A DNA stretch of 64,000 nucleotides from Shewanella glacialipiscicola (lineage in GTDB: Bacteria; Pseudomonadota; Gammaproteobacteria; Enterobacterales; Shewanellaceae): the NCBI RefSeq assembly GCF_023283485.1, contig NZ_JAKILU010000013.1, forward strand, positions 1 to 64,000, written 5' to 3'. The notes beneath the pieces were generated by a model. The model saw only the letters and a program-made list of their open reading frames with translations, was not told the origin of the DNA and did no database searches. The translations under genes were made by a program, and so were the position numbers. Of this stretch, positions 8,715-16,513 are shown in pieces (within the stretch, counting starts at the first letter, position 1; each line of letters opens with the position of its first letter).

Positions 8715-10190
8715 ATGTTTGTTGGATTTGATTATGGAAGTGCTAACTGCGCCGTAGGGATTATGCAAAATGATGTTGTGCAGTTATTGGCTTTATCAGA
8801 GCAATCAGCTTATTTACCTTCGACCTTGTATGCGATGGACAGAGATCTCATCGCCGAAGCGGTTTATCGCAGTCTTCCTGCTGAGTTTAAGGCCGATTAC
8901 GCTAACAAACGTGCCGCTCAAATCAGTCGCGCCCGTATGGTGCGCCATGAATTAGATCTCGATGCAAATACCCAAGCCGTTTTTGTTGGTGAGCAAGCGG
9001 TAAGCGCCTATTTAGACATGCCGGAGGAAGGGTTTTATGTCCGTTCGCCAAAATCTTTTTTAGGGGCAACGGGCTTAAGACCCGAACAAGTTGCCCTGTT
9101 TGAAGATATTGTTACCCTGATGATGATGCATATTAAAGTGCGCGCCGAATCGGTATTGGTCGAAAAGGGTCTTGTTCAACCAGGCGCTGAGGCGATGATT
9201 ACCCATGCAGTGATTGGTCGCCCAGTGAACTTTCAAGGTATAGGCGGCGAAGAGAGTAACCGTCAGGCAGAAACCATTCTCACCTTAGCGGCAAAACGTG
9301 CGGGTTTTATCGGCGTTGATTTTTTGTTCGAGCCGTTAGCGGCAGGAATGGATTATGAAGCGACCTTGACCGACAACAAAACTGTGTTGGTTGTTGACGT
9401 GGGCGGTGGTACAACCGACTGCTCAGTGGTCAAAATGGGGCCAGCTCACAAACATAAAGCGGATCGCAGTGAAGATTTTCTCGGCCATAGCGGCCAGCGT
9501 ATCGGTGGTAATGATCTTGATATCGCCCTTGCAATGGATGCTTTTATGCCGCATTTTGGTTTAGGTTCGTTAATGACTAATGGCAAACCTATGCCCAGTA
9601 AAGCATTTTGGAATGCTGTGGCGGTCAACGATATTAGCGCCCAGCGAGAGTTCAATACGTTAAGTAGTCGTAAACTAATTGATGAATTGATTAAAGAAGC
9701 CGAGCAGCCGCAGCTATTGAGCCGACTGTTAAAAGTGCAACAGCAGCAGTTAAGCTATCAGTTAGTTCGCCAAGCAGAGCGTGCCAAAATTGCGCTGTCA
9801 GATGCTGAAAAGACCGATATTAATCTTGATTTTATTGAAGTGACGCTGCATGCGGGTGTGAGTCGCGACTTGTTTGATAATGCCATTGAGTCTTCGCTAA
9901 CAAAAGTGGAAGCCTTAATGCACCAAGCGCTCGCGCAAGCGGCACACACCTTGGCGGCAAAAAATGTGGCGGCTACCAATGCGTTGCCACAGGATATAGC
10001 TACTGTAAATATTGAACAAGAATGTAAACCCGATGTCATTTACGTGACGGGTGGTACGGCGCGAAGCCCAGCTATTTACGCTAAAATTACCGGTATTTAT
10101 CCTGATACTCCGGTCGTGGTTGGCGATCATTTTGGCTCAGTGACGGCGGGGCTAACCCGCTGGGCACAAAAGCTATTTGCTAAGCACTAA
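8715..10190 (+). CDS. yegD: YegD-type Hsp70-like chaperone
   Basis: The 491-residue product has the Hsp70/actin nucleotide-binding domain: phosphate-1 loop VGFDYGSANCAVGI, phosphate-2 VVDVGGGTTDCSVV, the EPLAAG motif, and the adenosine motif YVTGGTARSPAIY near the end. It has no substrate-binding domain like that of DnaK, which is the mark of the YegD subfamily. Residues 350-420 form a helical insertion. YegD clients and co-chaperones are poorly known. The nearby lone J-domain protein is a possible partner, which is inference. The start ATG follows GGGAG by eight bases. Confidence 0.88.
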   Translation: MFVGFDYGSANCAVGIMQNDVVQLLALSEQSAYLPSTLYAMDRDLIAEAVYRSLPAEFKADYANKRAAQISRARMVRHELDLDANTQAVFVGEQAVSAYLDMPEEGFYVRSPKSFLGATGLRPEQVALFEDIVTLMMMHIKVRAESVLVEKGLVQPGAEAMITHAVIGRPVNFQGIGGEESNRQAETILTLAAKRAGFIGVDFLFEPLAAGMDYEATLTDNKTVLVVDVGGGTTDCSVVKMGPAHKHKADRSEDFLGHSGQRIGGNDLDIALAMDAFMPHFGLGSLMTNGKPMPSKAFWNAVAVNDISAQREFNTLSSRKLIDELIKEAEQPQLLSRLLKVQQQQLSYQLVRQAERAKIALSDAEKTDINLDFIEVTLHAGVSRDLFDNAIESSLTKVEALMHQALAQAAHTLAAKNVAATNALPQDIATVNIEQECKPDVIYVTGGTARSPAIYAKITGIYPDTPVVVGDHFGSVTAGLTRWAQKLFAKH

Positions 10191-10238
10191 CATATAAGCA
10201 CTTATATATAAGCAGCACTAACGTAAAAGGATGTATGT

Positions 10239-10724
10239 ATGAGAACACGACTTAAGTGTGCGTTTGCGGTAACGGTAGGTTTATTACTCGCTGGCTGCGG
10301 TGACGATGTGGGGAAGGTGAGCCTAGGGCTTTTTACCACCAAAGATGTAATTATTGATGCGAAACAAGATCCTAAAATCCCAGGCGTAACTTGTCATATT
10401 AGTCGTATTGAGGCCAATTTAGATTTTGCCGATCCCTCAGATATGAGTATTAGTTGCCGACAAACAGGGCCAATCCATGCAGCCGATCTCGCTAAGATAG
10501 ATATGGGCAAACACGGCGAAGTGATTTTTACTGAATCCCTGAGTATTTTGTTTAAGTCATTAAAAGTGCGCCGGATTTATGATGCGCAAAACCAGACGCT
10601 GTTGTATTTGTCCTATTCGACTAAAGAGACTAATGGCAGTCATAAGCATGCACTCTCAACCGTGCCGCTCTATGGCTCGGCGGCGTGGATCGATCCTGCG
10701 TTAAACGTGGGTAAAGCGAATTAA
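10239..10724 (+). CDS. creA: CreA family lipoprotein
   Basis: This 161-residue protein matches the CreA family (PF05981) as I know it from E. coli. Recognisable blocks are PGVTCHISRIEA, MSISCRQTGPI, GEVIFTESLSILFKSL and YDAQNQTLLYLSYS. Here the N-terminus ends in a lipobox (LLLAGC), so the mature protein should be lipid-anchored in the envelope rather than soluble in the periplasm. Function is unknown. It lies 48 bases after the YegD-type gene and may share its transcript. A strong bidirectional terminator follows. Confidence 0.85.
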   Translation: MRTRLKCAFAVTVGLLLAGCGDDVGKVSLGLFTTKDVIIDAKQDPKIPGVTCHISRIEANLDFADPSDMSISCRQTGPIHAADLAKIDMGKHGEVIFTESLSILFKSLKVRRIYDAQNQTLLYLSYSTKETNGSHKHALSTVPLYGSAAWIDPALNVGKAN

Positions 10725-10784
10725 TCGAGGCTCATTGAATAGGTAGCTTTTTTATTAGCCTAAATATTTGCAGTAAACAGAAAT

Positions 10785-10822
10785 AAACAAAGGGGCGGAA
10801 TATTGATTCCGCCCCTTTGTTT
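10785..10822. terminator. Bidirectional terminator between creA and metC
   Basis: A perfect 17-bp stem (10785-10801 with 10806-10822) has a GGGGCGGAAT core and a four-base loop. T-rich sequence follows it on the plus strand, and A-rich sequence precedes it, so it can stop both convergent genes. Confidence 0.9.
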
Positions 10823-10855
10823 TTATACGCGAGCACTTGCTACTAAACCGCTTCG

Positions 10856-12055
10856 CTACTTAGCTTTAGCCGCCAGTACCGCGTTAAAGCGTTCAAAGCC
10901 TGCACTGAGATCGGCAATTAAATCTGCCGGATCCTCTAAGCCAATATGCACACGGATTAATGGTTTGCTTGCATCCCACTTTGTTGCTGAACGGATTTTA
11001 TCAATGCCGAAAATACCGAGGATTAAACTCTCGTAGCCGCCCCAAGAGAAACCCATTTTAAAGTGATGCATATTTTCAACCAGTGCGGTAACCGCATCGG
11101 CATCGCCTTGTTTTAATACAAAAGAGAACAAGCCGTTTGAGGCACTAAAGTCGCGTTTAAAAAACTCGTGGCCAGGACAGGTGTCAAAGGCGGGATGTCG
11201 TAGATGATCAACTTCTGGGCGAGTTTTCAACCAATTAGCGACTTGCAGTGCATTTTTTTCATGTTGCGCCATACGCACACCTAAGGTACGCAAACCGCGG
11301 GCAGCTAGATACACATCGTCTGGTGAGGTGGTTTGCCCCATTAAATAACTGTGTTCACGCAGTTGCTGCCAGTATTTTTCATTGGCGGTGGCGGTGCCTA
11401 ACATCACATCCGAGTGACCAACGATATATTTGGTGGCCGCTTGAATAGAAATATCCACGCCCATTTCAAAGGGCTTACTATTGATGGGTGAGGCCCACGT
11501 GTTGTCTAGCATAGTAATCAGCCCATGTTCGTGGGCGATGCGGCATAAGGTTGGCACATCTTGCACTTCCATAGTGATAGAACCGGGAGACTCTAAAAAT
11601 AGTACCTTAGTATTGGGGCGGATAAGATCGCCAATGCCAGCGCCAATGAGCGGATTGTAATAGGTCGTTTCAATACCAAAACCGCCGAGAATATGCGTAC
11701 ACAAATCTCGCGTTGGCTCATACACGCTATCGACCATTAATAGATGATCGCCCGTTTTTAAAAATGATAGCAATGCTGCGCTTATCGCCGCCGCGCCTGA
11801 AGGATAAAGCGCTGTGCCTACGCCGCCTTCTAATTCGGCAATCGCCGCTTGAAACGAAAAATGGGTTGGGGTACCGCGGCGGCCATAAAACATCTCGCCA
11901 TTAGTTTTGTTTTTAGCAGCGTGGCGCATCTCTTCCATCGTTTCAAACACAATAGTCGAAGCGCGAAAGACGGGCGGATTAATCACGCCCTTGGTCCATT
12001 TTTTATCTCGACCTAAGCTGACAATTTGAGTGGCTTGATGATGTTGATCTGTCAT
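10856..12055 (-). CDS. metC: Cystathionine beta-lyase
   Basis: This 399-residue PLP enzyme of the Cys/Met metabolism family cleaves cystathionine to homocysteine, pyruvate and ammonia in methionine synthesis. Visible motifs are FYGRRGTPT (phosphate binding), LYPSGAAAIS, LDNTWASP with the PLP-contacting Asp, and the Schiff-base lysine in ATKYIVGHSD. The C-terminal SWGGYESL is typical of beta-lyases. It is monocistronic, convergent with creA. No repeated MetJ boxes (AGACGTCT-like) were seen upstream. Confidence 0.93.
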   Translation of the reverse strand: MTDQHHQATQIVSLGRDKKWTKGVINPPVFRASTIVFETMEEMRHAAKNKTNGEMFYGRRGTPTHFSFQAAIAELEGGVGTALYPSGAAAISAALLSFLKTGDHLLMVDSVYEPTRDLCTHILGGFGIETTYYNPLIGAGIGDLIRPNTKVLFLESPGSITMEVQDVPTLCRIAHEHGLITMLDNTWASPINSKPFEMGVDISIQAATKYIVGHSDVMLGTATANEKYWQQLREHSYLMGQTTSPDDVYLAARGLRTLGVRMAQHEKNALQVANWLKTRPEVDHLRHPAFDTCPGHEFFKRDFSASNGLFSFVLKQGDADAVTALVENMHHFKMGFSWGGYESLILGIFGIDKIRSATKWDASKPLIRVHIGLEDPADLIADLSAGFERFNAVLAAKAK

Positions 12056-12366
12056 TGGAGAATTACCTTGGCATGTAGGTTAAACGAATCATTTAGGCAA
12101 GTTTTGAAAAACACTTACGCTTAGAAAATACTTACGTTCACAGAAAAACGACTGTTCAAAGAACAGCGATCAGAGAGTGTAATCTGTTGTTATGGCGGTC
12201 ATCTTAGCATTTGCGCGCAAAAATGACAGTTGGCGCAATGATGAGTTTGACTCATGTTATCGCTTCTATCGAGTGTGATTTTAAGATGAAAATCTATCTT
12301 ACCTAATTAAACACAACACCCGCTTATCAGTGTTGGCATGGAAGTTTACTCCATGCACTGCCATTT
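12056..12366. other. Intergenic region metC - pdsS
   Basis: About 310 bases separate the metC start from the pdsS stop. They should hold the metC promoter and the 3' end of the pds transcript. A 7-bp hairpin (GCATGGA/TCCATGC, 12335-12355) and a 6-bp one (CAACAC/GTGTTG, 12314-12335) may act as a weak terminator. I see no gene or clear operator. Confidence 0.45.
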
Positions 12367-14529
12367 TTAGCTTAGGGGCAGTGTCACAAGAATATCTACA
12401 CCATTATGTTCACTTCGGTTACGGGCGAGGATTTGTCCCTGGTGAAACTCAGCAACCAGTCGGGCGATATACAGCCCTAAACCAAGATGGGGTTTGTCTT
12501 GGACTTGATTTATCCGTACCGACACCATGGAATCAAAAATCTGCTCCGACATATCAACTGGAAGTTCAGGTCCTAAATTACTGATCAGCAATGTTGCTTG
12601 CTTGCCGACTTGGGTGAGCGTGACTTCGATGGCACTGTCCTGATGGCAAAACTCAATCGCGTTGGCGATAAGCTTGTCCATCAACTGCGCTATGTATTCC
12701 GGCACGCCTTGCATCATTAGCGGCTGTTCGGGCACTTTTACACTAAAGCGCTGTTCTGGATAGGTCATTTGATAACCTTGCATACAACCACTAACGACTT
12801 GGGAGAGCGGAAATTTAGTAATGTCAGCCTGAATTAAACTCTGCTCTAAGCGCGTCGCTTCGCTCATATTATTTAAAATCATGCTTAAACGACTGACGCC
12901 TTCTTGGGCACGGTCGACATATTTTTGGGTGTCGTTATCTAAGGTCTGTAGGTTTAAATGCTCAAGGGATGAGCGCACAACGGCTACGGGTGTGCGTAGC
13001 TCATGTGACAAGCGTGATGACATATTTTCTAAATAGTGGGTGTATTGCCCTAAACGTCCAACGATGCTGGAAAAGCTGCGTGATAGATCGCCAATTTCAT
13101 CCCGCGCCTTAGATGGCTTGAGGTTATTACGCACTCGACCTTGGCTGTCGATGGCATTTTCAGCTTCATCGCGCAGTTTGCGGATACGGTTTGAAATACT
13201 CGAAGCGAAGAAAAATAGCGCTAAAGTGCCCATGCTCATAATGGTTAAAATCACGTTAAACAGTTTTTCTAGCGCACGGTTACGTAGTGAGCGGATGCCG
13301 TGGGTGGTTTCTTCGGCGACAACGGCGCCCATCACATTGTTATCAATCCAAATTGGACTGGCGGCAGTGAGTACGACGGCTTTATTGTCTGGGGTTAAAC
13401 GCCAAGTTGAACCTTGCTGACCCGCGAGCGCCTTTTGGATATGACTACCGTCAAGTTCGGTGGAGTCTTGCAAGGAATCGATAAAATCTTTGGGCGGTTT
13501 TGTGAGGATTTTATAATACAGTGGATGCAGGTAATCGCGTTTGAAGGTTTCCCACAAGGTTGTGCTTTTTTCATCTTCTAAAGTGCGGGTCCACACACTG
13601 TCATTAGCACGAATGTCGCCAGATTTAGCCAATACGCGGCCGTGTTTATCGACTACCCAAATACGTGAGCTGTTGTGGCTCATGCCTTTGATTATGCTTT
13701 CAATTTCAGGTGATGGTACCAATACAGTACCGAGATTATCGACCGTATCTAAAGCAGAGGTACCGACAACCGCAACCATATCGCGGTATTTACTGTCGTT
13801 CACATCGGCAATGGCAAATCCGAGCTTACTGCCGACCATGTTTAAGGGGATACGCAGCTCAACATTATAACCTACATCGGTAGTTGCCCATTGTCCTTGA
13901 ATGCGCACCTCGGGGGTGACGGGCACCGTTTGTTTGGGGTTAGCGGGTAATTCAAAAGCACTGATCCAACCCGGTTGCGTGGTGGCAATAATATAACGTT
14001 TGAATTTATTGTCCGGTGACAGGGTCGCAATCGAGAGGTGATCGTTTCTATCGACACTTAAGGCATTTTTCCCACGGAAAACGACGCTTGGGTCAATGAC
14101 TTGAAAAAAAGCATATAGATAGCCATCGTACTGGCCAACCATGTGAGTAAAACTTAAGGTGAGCGGCGTGTTTGGATTGGCACGCATGATTTGATGTGCC
14201 TCACCGTATTGTAGAAATCGGTGCTGATATTCCTGCCATTCGTTAAGTTTACCATCAAGTAGAATCGCCCCTGCTAATGGATAAGCATACAAATCACGGC
14301 TTTTCTCAACTTGTTTTAAAAAGCTCGCCTGTCCATCAAATAATTTGGGCCGCTCGTGCAGCGCAGTAGCCAGTGCTTGAGTTGTGCCCTCTAAGGTGCG
14401 TTCTTGGCCGTAGCGTAGATACTTCTCCATTTCCCACACATATTGATACCCCAACCAAGGTAGGCAGAGTAAGAACAGACTAAGGCCGATGACTTTAGTG
14501 CGAAGGCCAAAGGGGAAACGTATCATCAT
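12367..14529 (-). CDS. pdsS: Sortase-system histidine kinase PdsS
   Basis: This 720-residue membrane histidine kinase matches the proteobacterial dedicated sortase system kinase family. An N-terminal transmembrane helix (about residues 11-30) and a second one at about 430-455 bracket a large periplasmic sensor region. HAMP, HisKA with the phospho-accepting His near residue 508 (RLSHELRTPVAVV), and HATPase_c with the N-box and LGLGLYIARLVAEF follow. It lies downstream of the response regulator on the same strand (114 bases) and next to the sortase genes. The cue is unknown. The length, with a sensor of roughly 400 residues, is large for such kinases. Confidence 0.87.
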   Translation of the reverse strand: MMIRFPFGLRTKVIGLSLFLLCLPWLGYQYVWEMEKYLRYGQERTLEGTTQALATALHERPKLFDGQASFLKQVEKSRDLYAYPLAGAILLDGKLNEWQEYQHRFLQYGEAHQIMRANPNTPLTLSFTHMVGQYDGYLYAFFQVIDPSVVFRGKNALSVDRNDHLSIATLSPDNKFKRYIIATTQPGWISAFELPANPKQTVPVTPEVRIQGQWATTDVGYNVELRIPLNMVGSKLGFAIADVNDSKYRDMVAVVGTSALDTVDNLGTVLVPSPEIESIIKGMSHNSSRIWVVDKHGRVLAKSGDIRANDSVWTRTLEDEKSTTLWETFKRDYLHPLYYKILTKPPKDFIDSLQDSTELDGSHIQKALAGQQGSTWRLTPDNKAVVLTAASPIWIDNNVMGAVVAEETTHGIRSLRNRALEKLFNVILTIMSMGTLALFFFASSISNRIRKLRDEAENAIDSQGRVRNNLKPSKARDEIGDLSRSFSSIVGRLGQYTHYLENMSSRLSHELRTPVAVVRSSLEHLNLQTLDNDTQKYVDRAQEGVSRLSMILNNMSEATRLEQSLIQADITKFPLSQVVSGCMQGYQMTYPEQRFSVKVPEQPLMMQGVPEYIAQLMDKLIANAIEFCHQDSAIEVTLTQVGKQATLLISNLGPELPVDMSEQIFDSMVSVRINQVQDKPHLGLGLYIARLVAEFHQGQILARNRSEHNGVDILVTLPLS

Positions 14530-14643
14530 TTAGGTATCAGCATTTATAGAATCAAAGGTTATCTGTCTATCTTTATCCATTATATCAATGGTCTAAATAG
14601 TATGTGGCGTTATGCCCGAGGGCTTAGTCTATGGCAAACGAGT

Positions 14644-15336
14644 CTAGGCTAAGCTGTCCCAGCGATAACCCATACCATAGACAGTATCGATACAGTCAAA
14701 CTCGGGCGCATTAGCAATAAATTTTTTGCGAATGCGTTTCACATGGGAGGTGATAGTGCTGTCATCGACAAAGATTTTAGCTTCTTGCATTAATTCATGG
14801 CGGCTACGTACATGGCCAGGATGTTTGGCTAACGCATGTACCATCCAAAACTCGGTAACCGTGAGCTCAATTGGCAATTGGTTCCAGTAGACCTGCATGC
14901 GGTTGGCATCAATCGTCAGTGGCCCACGCTCAAGCAGATATTCCTGTGGTGTTTGGCTTGCTGCGAGCTCAGAGCGGCGAAATAAGGCGGCTAAACGAGC
15001 GGTTAAATGAGGGAAACTCACTTCTTTACTCAAGTAATCATCGGCGCCTAAACGCAGACCACACACAGTATCAAAGTCACTGTCACGGGCGGTCAAAAAG
15101 ATGATGGGCACTGTGCTCGACATCGCACGCAGTGACTGACATAGCATAAAACCGCCATCAATCTCATTGCCTAAACCGATGTCAATAATGGCTAAATCCG
15201 GTAAACGGGTGTTAAAGGCTAACATGGCCGAGGGTCTGTCGGCATAGGTTTGCACGCTATAACCGTGTTGTTGCAGCACGTCCTTGTAGTTTTCACGAAT
15301 GGCCGCTTCATCTTCCACTATAGCGATACGCTTCAT
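14644..15336 (-). CDS. pdsR: Sortase-system response regulator PdsR
   Basis: This 230-residue OmpR/PhoB-type regulator has an N-terminal receiver with the acidic pair in VEDE, the phospho-accepting Asp52 (AIIDIGLG), the Thr in FLTARD and Lys104. A C-terminal winged helix follows, with TVTEFWMVHAL and DDSTITSHVKRIRKKF. It is first of two leftward genes with its kinase and diverges from pdsO. The shared intergenic region carries three TTGCCA repeats with near-helical spacing that may be its operator. Confidence 0.9.
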   Translation of the reverse strand: MKRIAIVEDEAAIRENYKDVLQQHGYSVQTYADRPSAMLAFNTRLPDLAIIDIGLGNEIDGGFMLCQSLRAMSSTVPIIFLTARDSDFDTVCGLRLGADDYLSKEVSFPHLTARLAALFRRSELAASQTPQEYLLERGPLTIDANRMQVYWNQLPIELTVTEFWMVHALAKHPGHVRSRHELMQEAKIFVDDSTITSHVKRIRKKFIANAPEFDCIDTVYGMGYRWDSLA

Positions 15337-15419
15337 AGAGCCATATTCCTATTGCCTTTGGGACTTAAGTTTTCGTGACTATACAGGATTTTACCCGAGA
15401 AAAAAGACCACAAATACAA

Positions 15420-15457
15420 TTGCCATATTGTTGCCACAATTGATAGTTGCATTGCCA
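15420..15457. promoter_or_regulatory. Candidate PdsR operator: TTGCCA direct repeats
   Basis: TTGCCA occurs at 15420-15425, 15431-15436 and 15452-15457, with a partial copy TTGCAT at 15447. Spacings of 11 and 21 bases put the sites on nearly one face of the helix, as is usual for tandem binding by OmpR-type regulators. It lies between divergent pdsR and pdsO. The role is inference. Confidence 0.45.
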
Positions 15458-15595
15458 TTTTCTATCCCTGCTCATGCCATTCCACTTGTGTTTAATAGCC
15501 TCATTAGTTTTGCACCTGTTTTGACCTGATGTGGTTTTAAATTTGATATTTCAGGGATGAGTGCAACATCGAGAATAATCAAAAAGGAATGGATG

Positions 15596-16423
15596 ATGAA
15601 AAAGACCCTAATTAATCTGTTGGTGTTAAGTCTATTAAGCGCGCCCGTGGCAAGTGTTTCGGCACGGGTTTCATTGAAAAACCAAGCGCTTGGGCAAGAT
15701 AAAACCCTAGAGCATGATGTCAATGTTAACGATATGGCCATGGACGATGAATATACCAATGAAGATGACGAAGCTGAAACCTTAATCGGCCTAGGTGGTG
15801 GGGCATTAGTTGGCGTATTGGTTGGCGGTCCTGTGGGCGCCATTATTGGCGCTCTTGCTGGTACCTTGATTGGCAAATCCGTTGGCGATACTGATACGTT
15901 GCAAATTCAGCAAACACAGATAAGCCTGCAACAGGCCGAGTTATCAGCGTTGAGTGCAAAGCAGCAGAAAACTGAAAAACAGGCAAACGAATATGCCATG
16001 GTGCAGCAAGAGCTCAATGAACTGTTGTCAGCGCAGCGTCAATTACTCAGTGAATTAGCATTAGGGCTTAACGTGCAGTTTCGCACGGGTTCTTCTGAGG
16101 TTGAAGCGCACTTTTTACCCCAATTAGAAGATGTGGCCGAGATAATGAATCTATCGCCTGAGCTTAACTTAGAGCTTAAGGGGTATGCCGACCGCCGAGG
16201 TGACAAGAGTGATAACCAAGCGCTTTCTGAACAGCGTTTATTGGAAGTACAAGGTTACTTTATTCAGCAAGGTGTTGCTGCACAGCGTATGACCACCCAA
16301 GCCTTTGGGGCGTTATCGCCATTGCAAGCGCTGCAAGATAAAGAATCAGATGTGTTCGATCGCCGCGTAACGCTAACGCTGCAGCCCGATACGACCTTAA
16401 TGGTACAGCGCACAGCCCAATAG
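15596..16423 (+). CDS. pdsO: OmpA-family protein of sortase system PdsO
   Basis: From the ATG at 15596 (AAGGA seven bases upstream; an upstream ATG at 15557 would block the signal peptide) the protein has about 275 residues. It starts with a signal peptide (MKKTLINLLVLSLLSAPVAS), then a Gly-zipper stretch around residues 62-90 that probably sits in or on a membrane, and a Gln-rich coiled coil around 95-150. A C-terminal OmpA-like peptidoglycan-binding domain (LKGYADRRGDKSDNQALSEQR) ends it. It heads the rightward arm of the sortase module. Its likely job is to tie the system to the cell wall. Confidence 0.87.
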   Translation: MKKTLINLLVLSLLSAPVASVSARVSLKNQALGQDKTLEHDVNVNDMAMDDEYTNEDDEAETLIGLGGGALVGVLVGGPVGAIIGALAGTLIGKSVGDTDTLQIQQTQISLQQAELSALSAKQQKTEKQANEYAMVQQELNELLSAQRQLLSELALGLNVQFRTGSSEVEAHFLPQLEDVAEIMNLSPELNLELKGYADRRGDKSDNQALSEQRLLEVQGYFIQQGVAAQRMTTQAFGALSPLQALQDKESDVFDRRVTLTLQPDTTLMVQRTAQ

Positions 16424-16513
16424 CGGCGCATATTACGCCGTTATTCTTACATGGCTTAGGTTAAACAGCCGCCAACCTCAGTTTATATTTGTTAATAGAA
16501 GGAAGTCTTTGTG

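Noticed and set aside
10191..10208. AT palindrome ATATAAG-CA-CTTATAT between yegD and creA
   Set aside because: Too AT-rich and short to call a terminator or operator; the two genes probably share a transcript.
12056..12366. MetJ operator upstream of metC
   Set aside because: No tandem AGACGTCT-like boxes could be seen.
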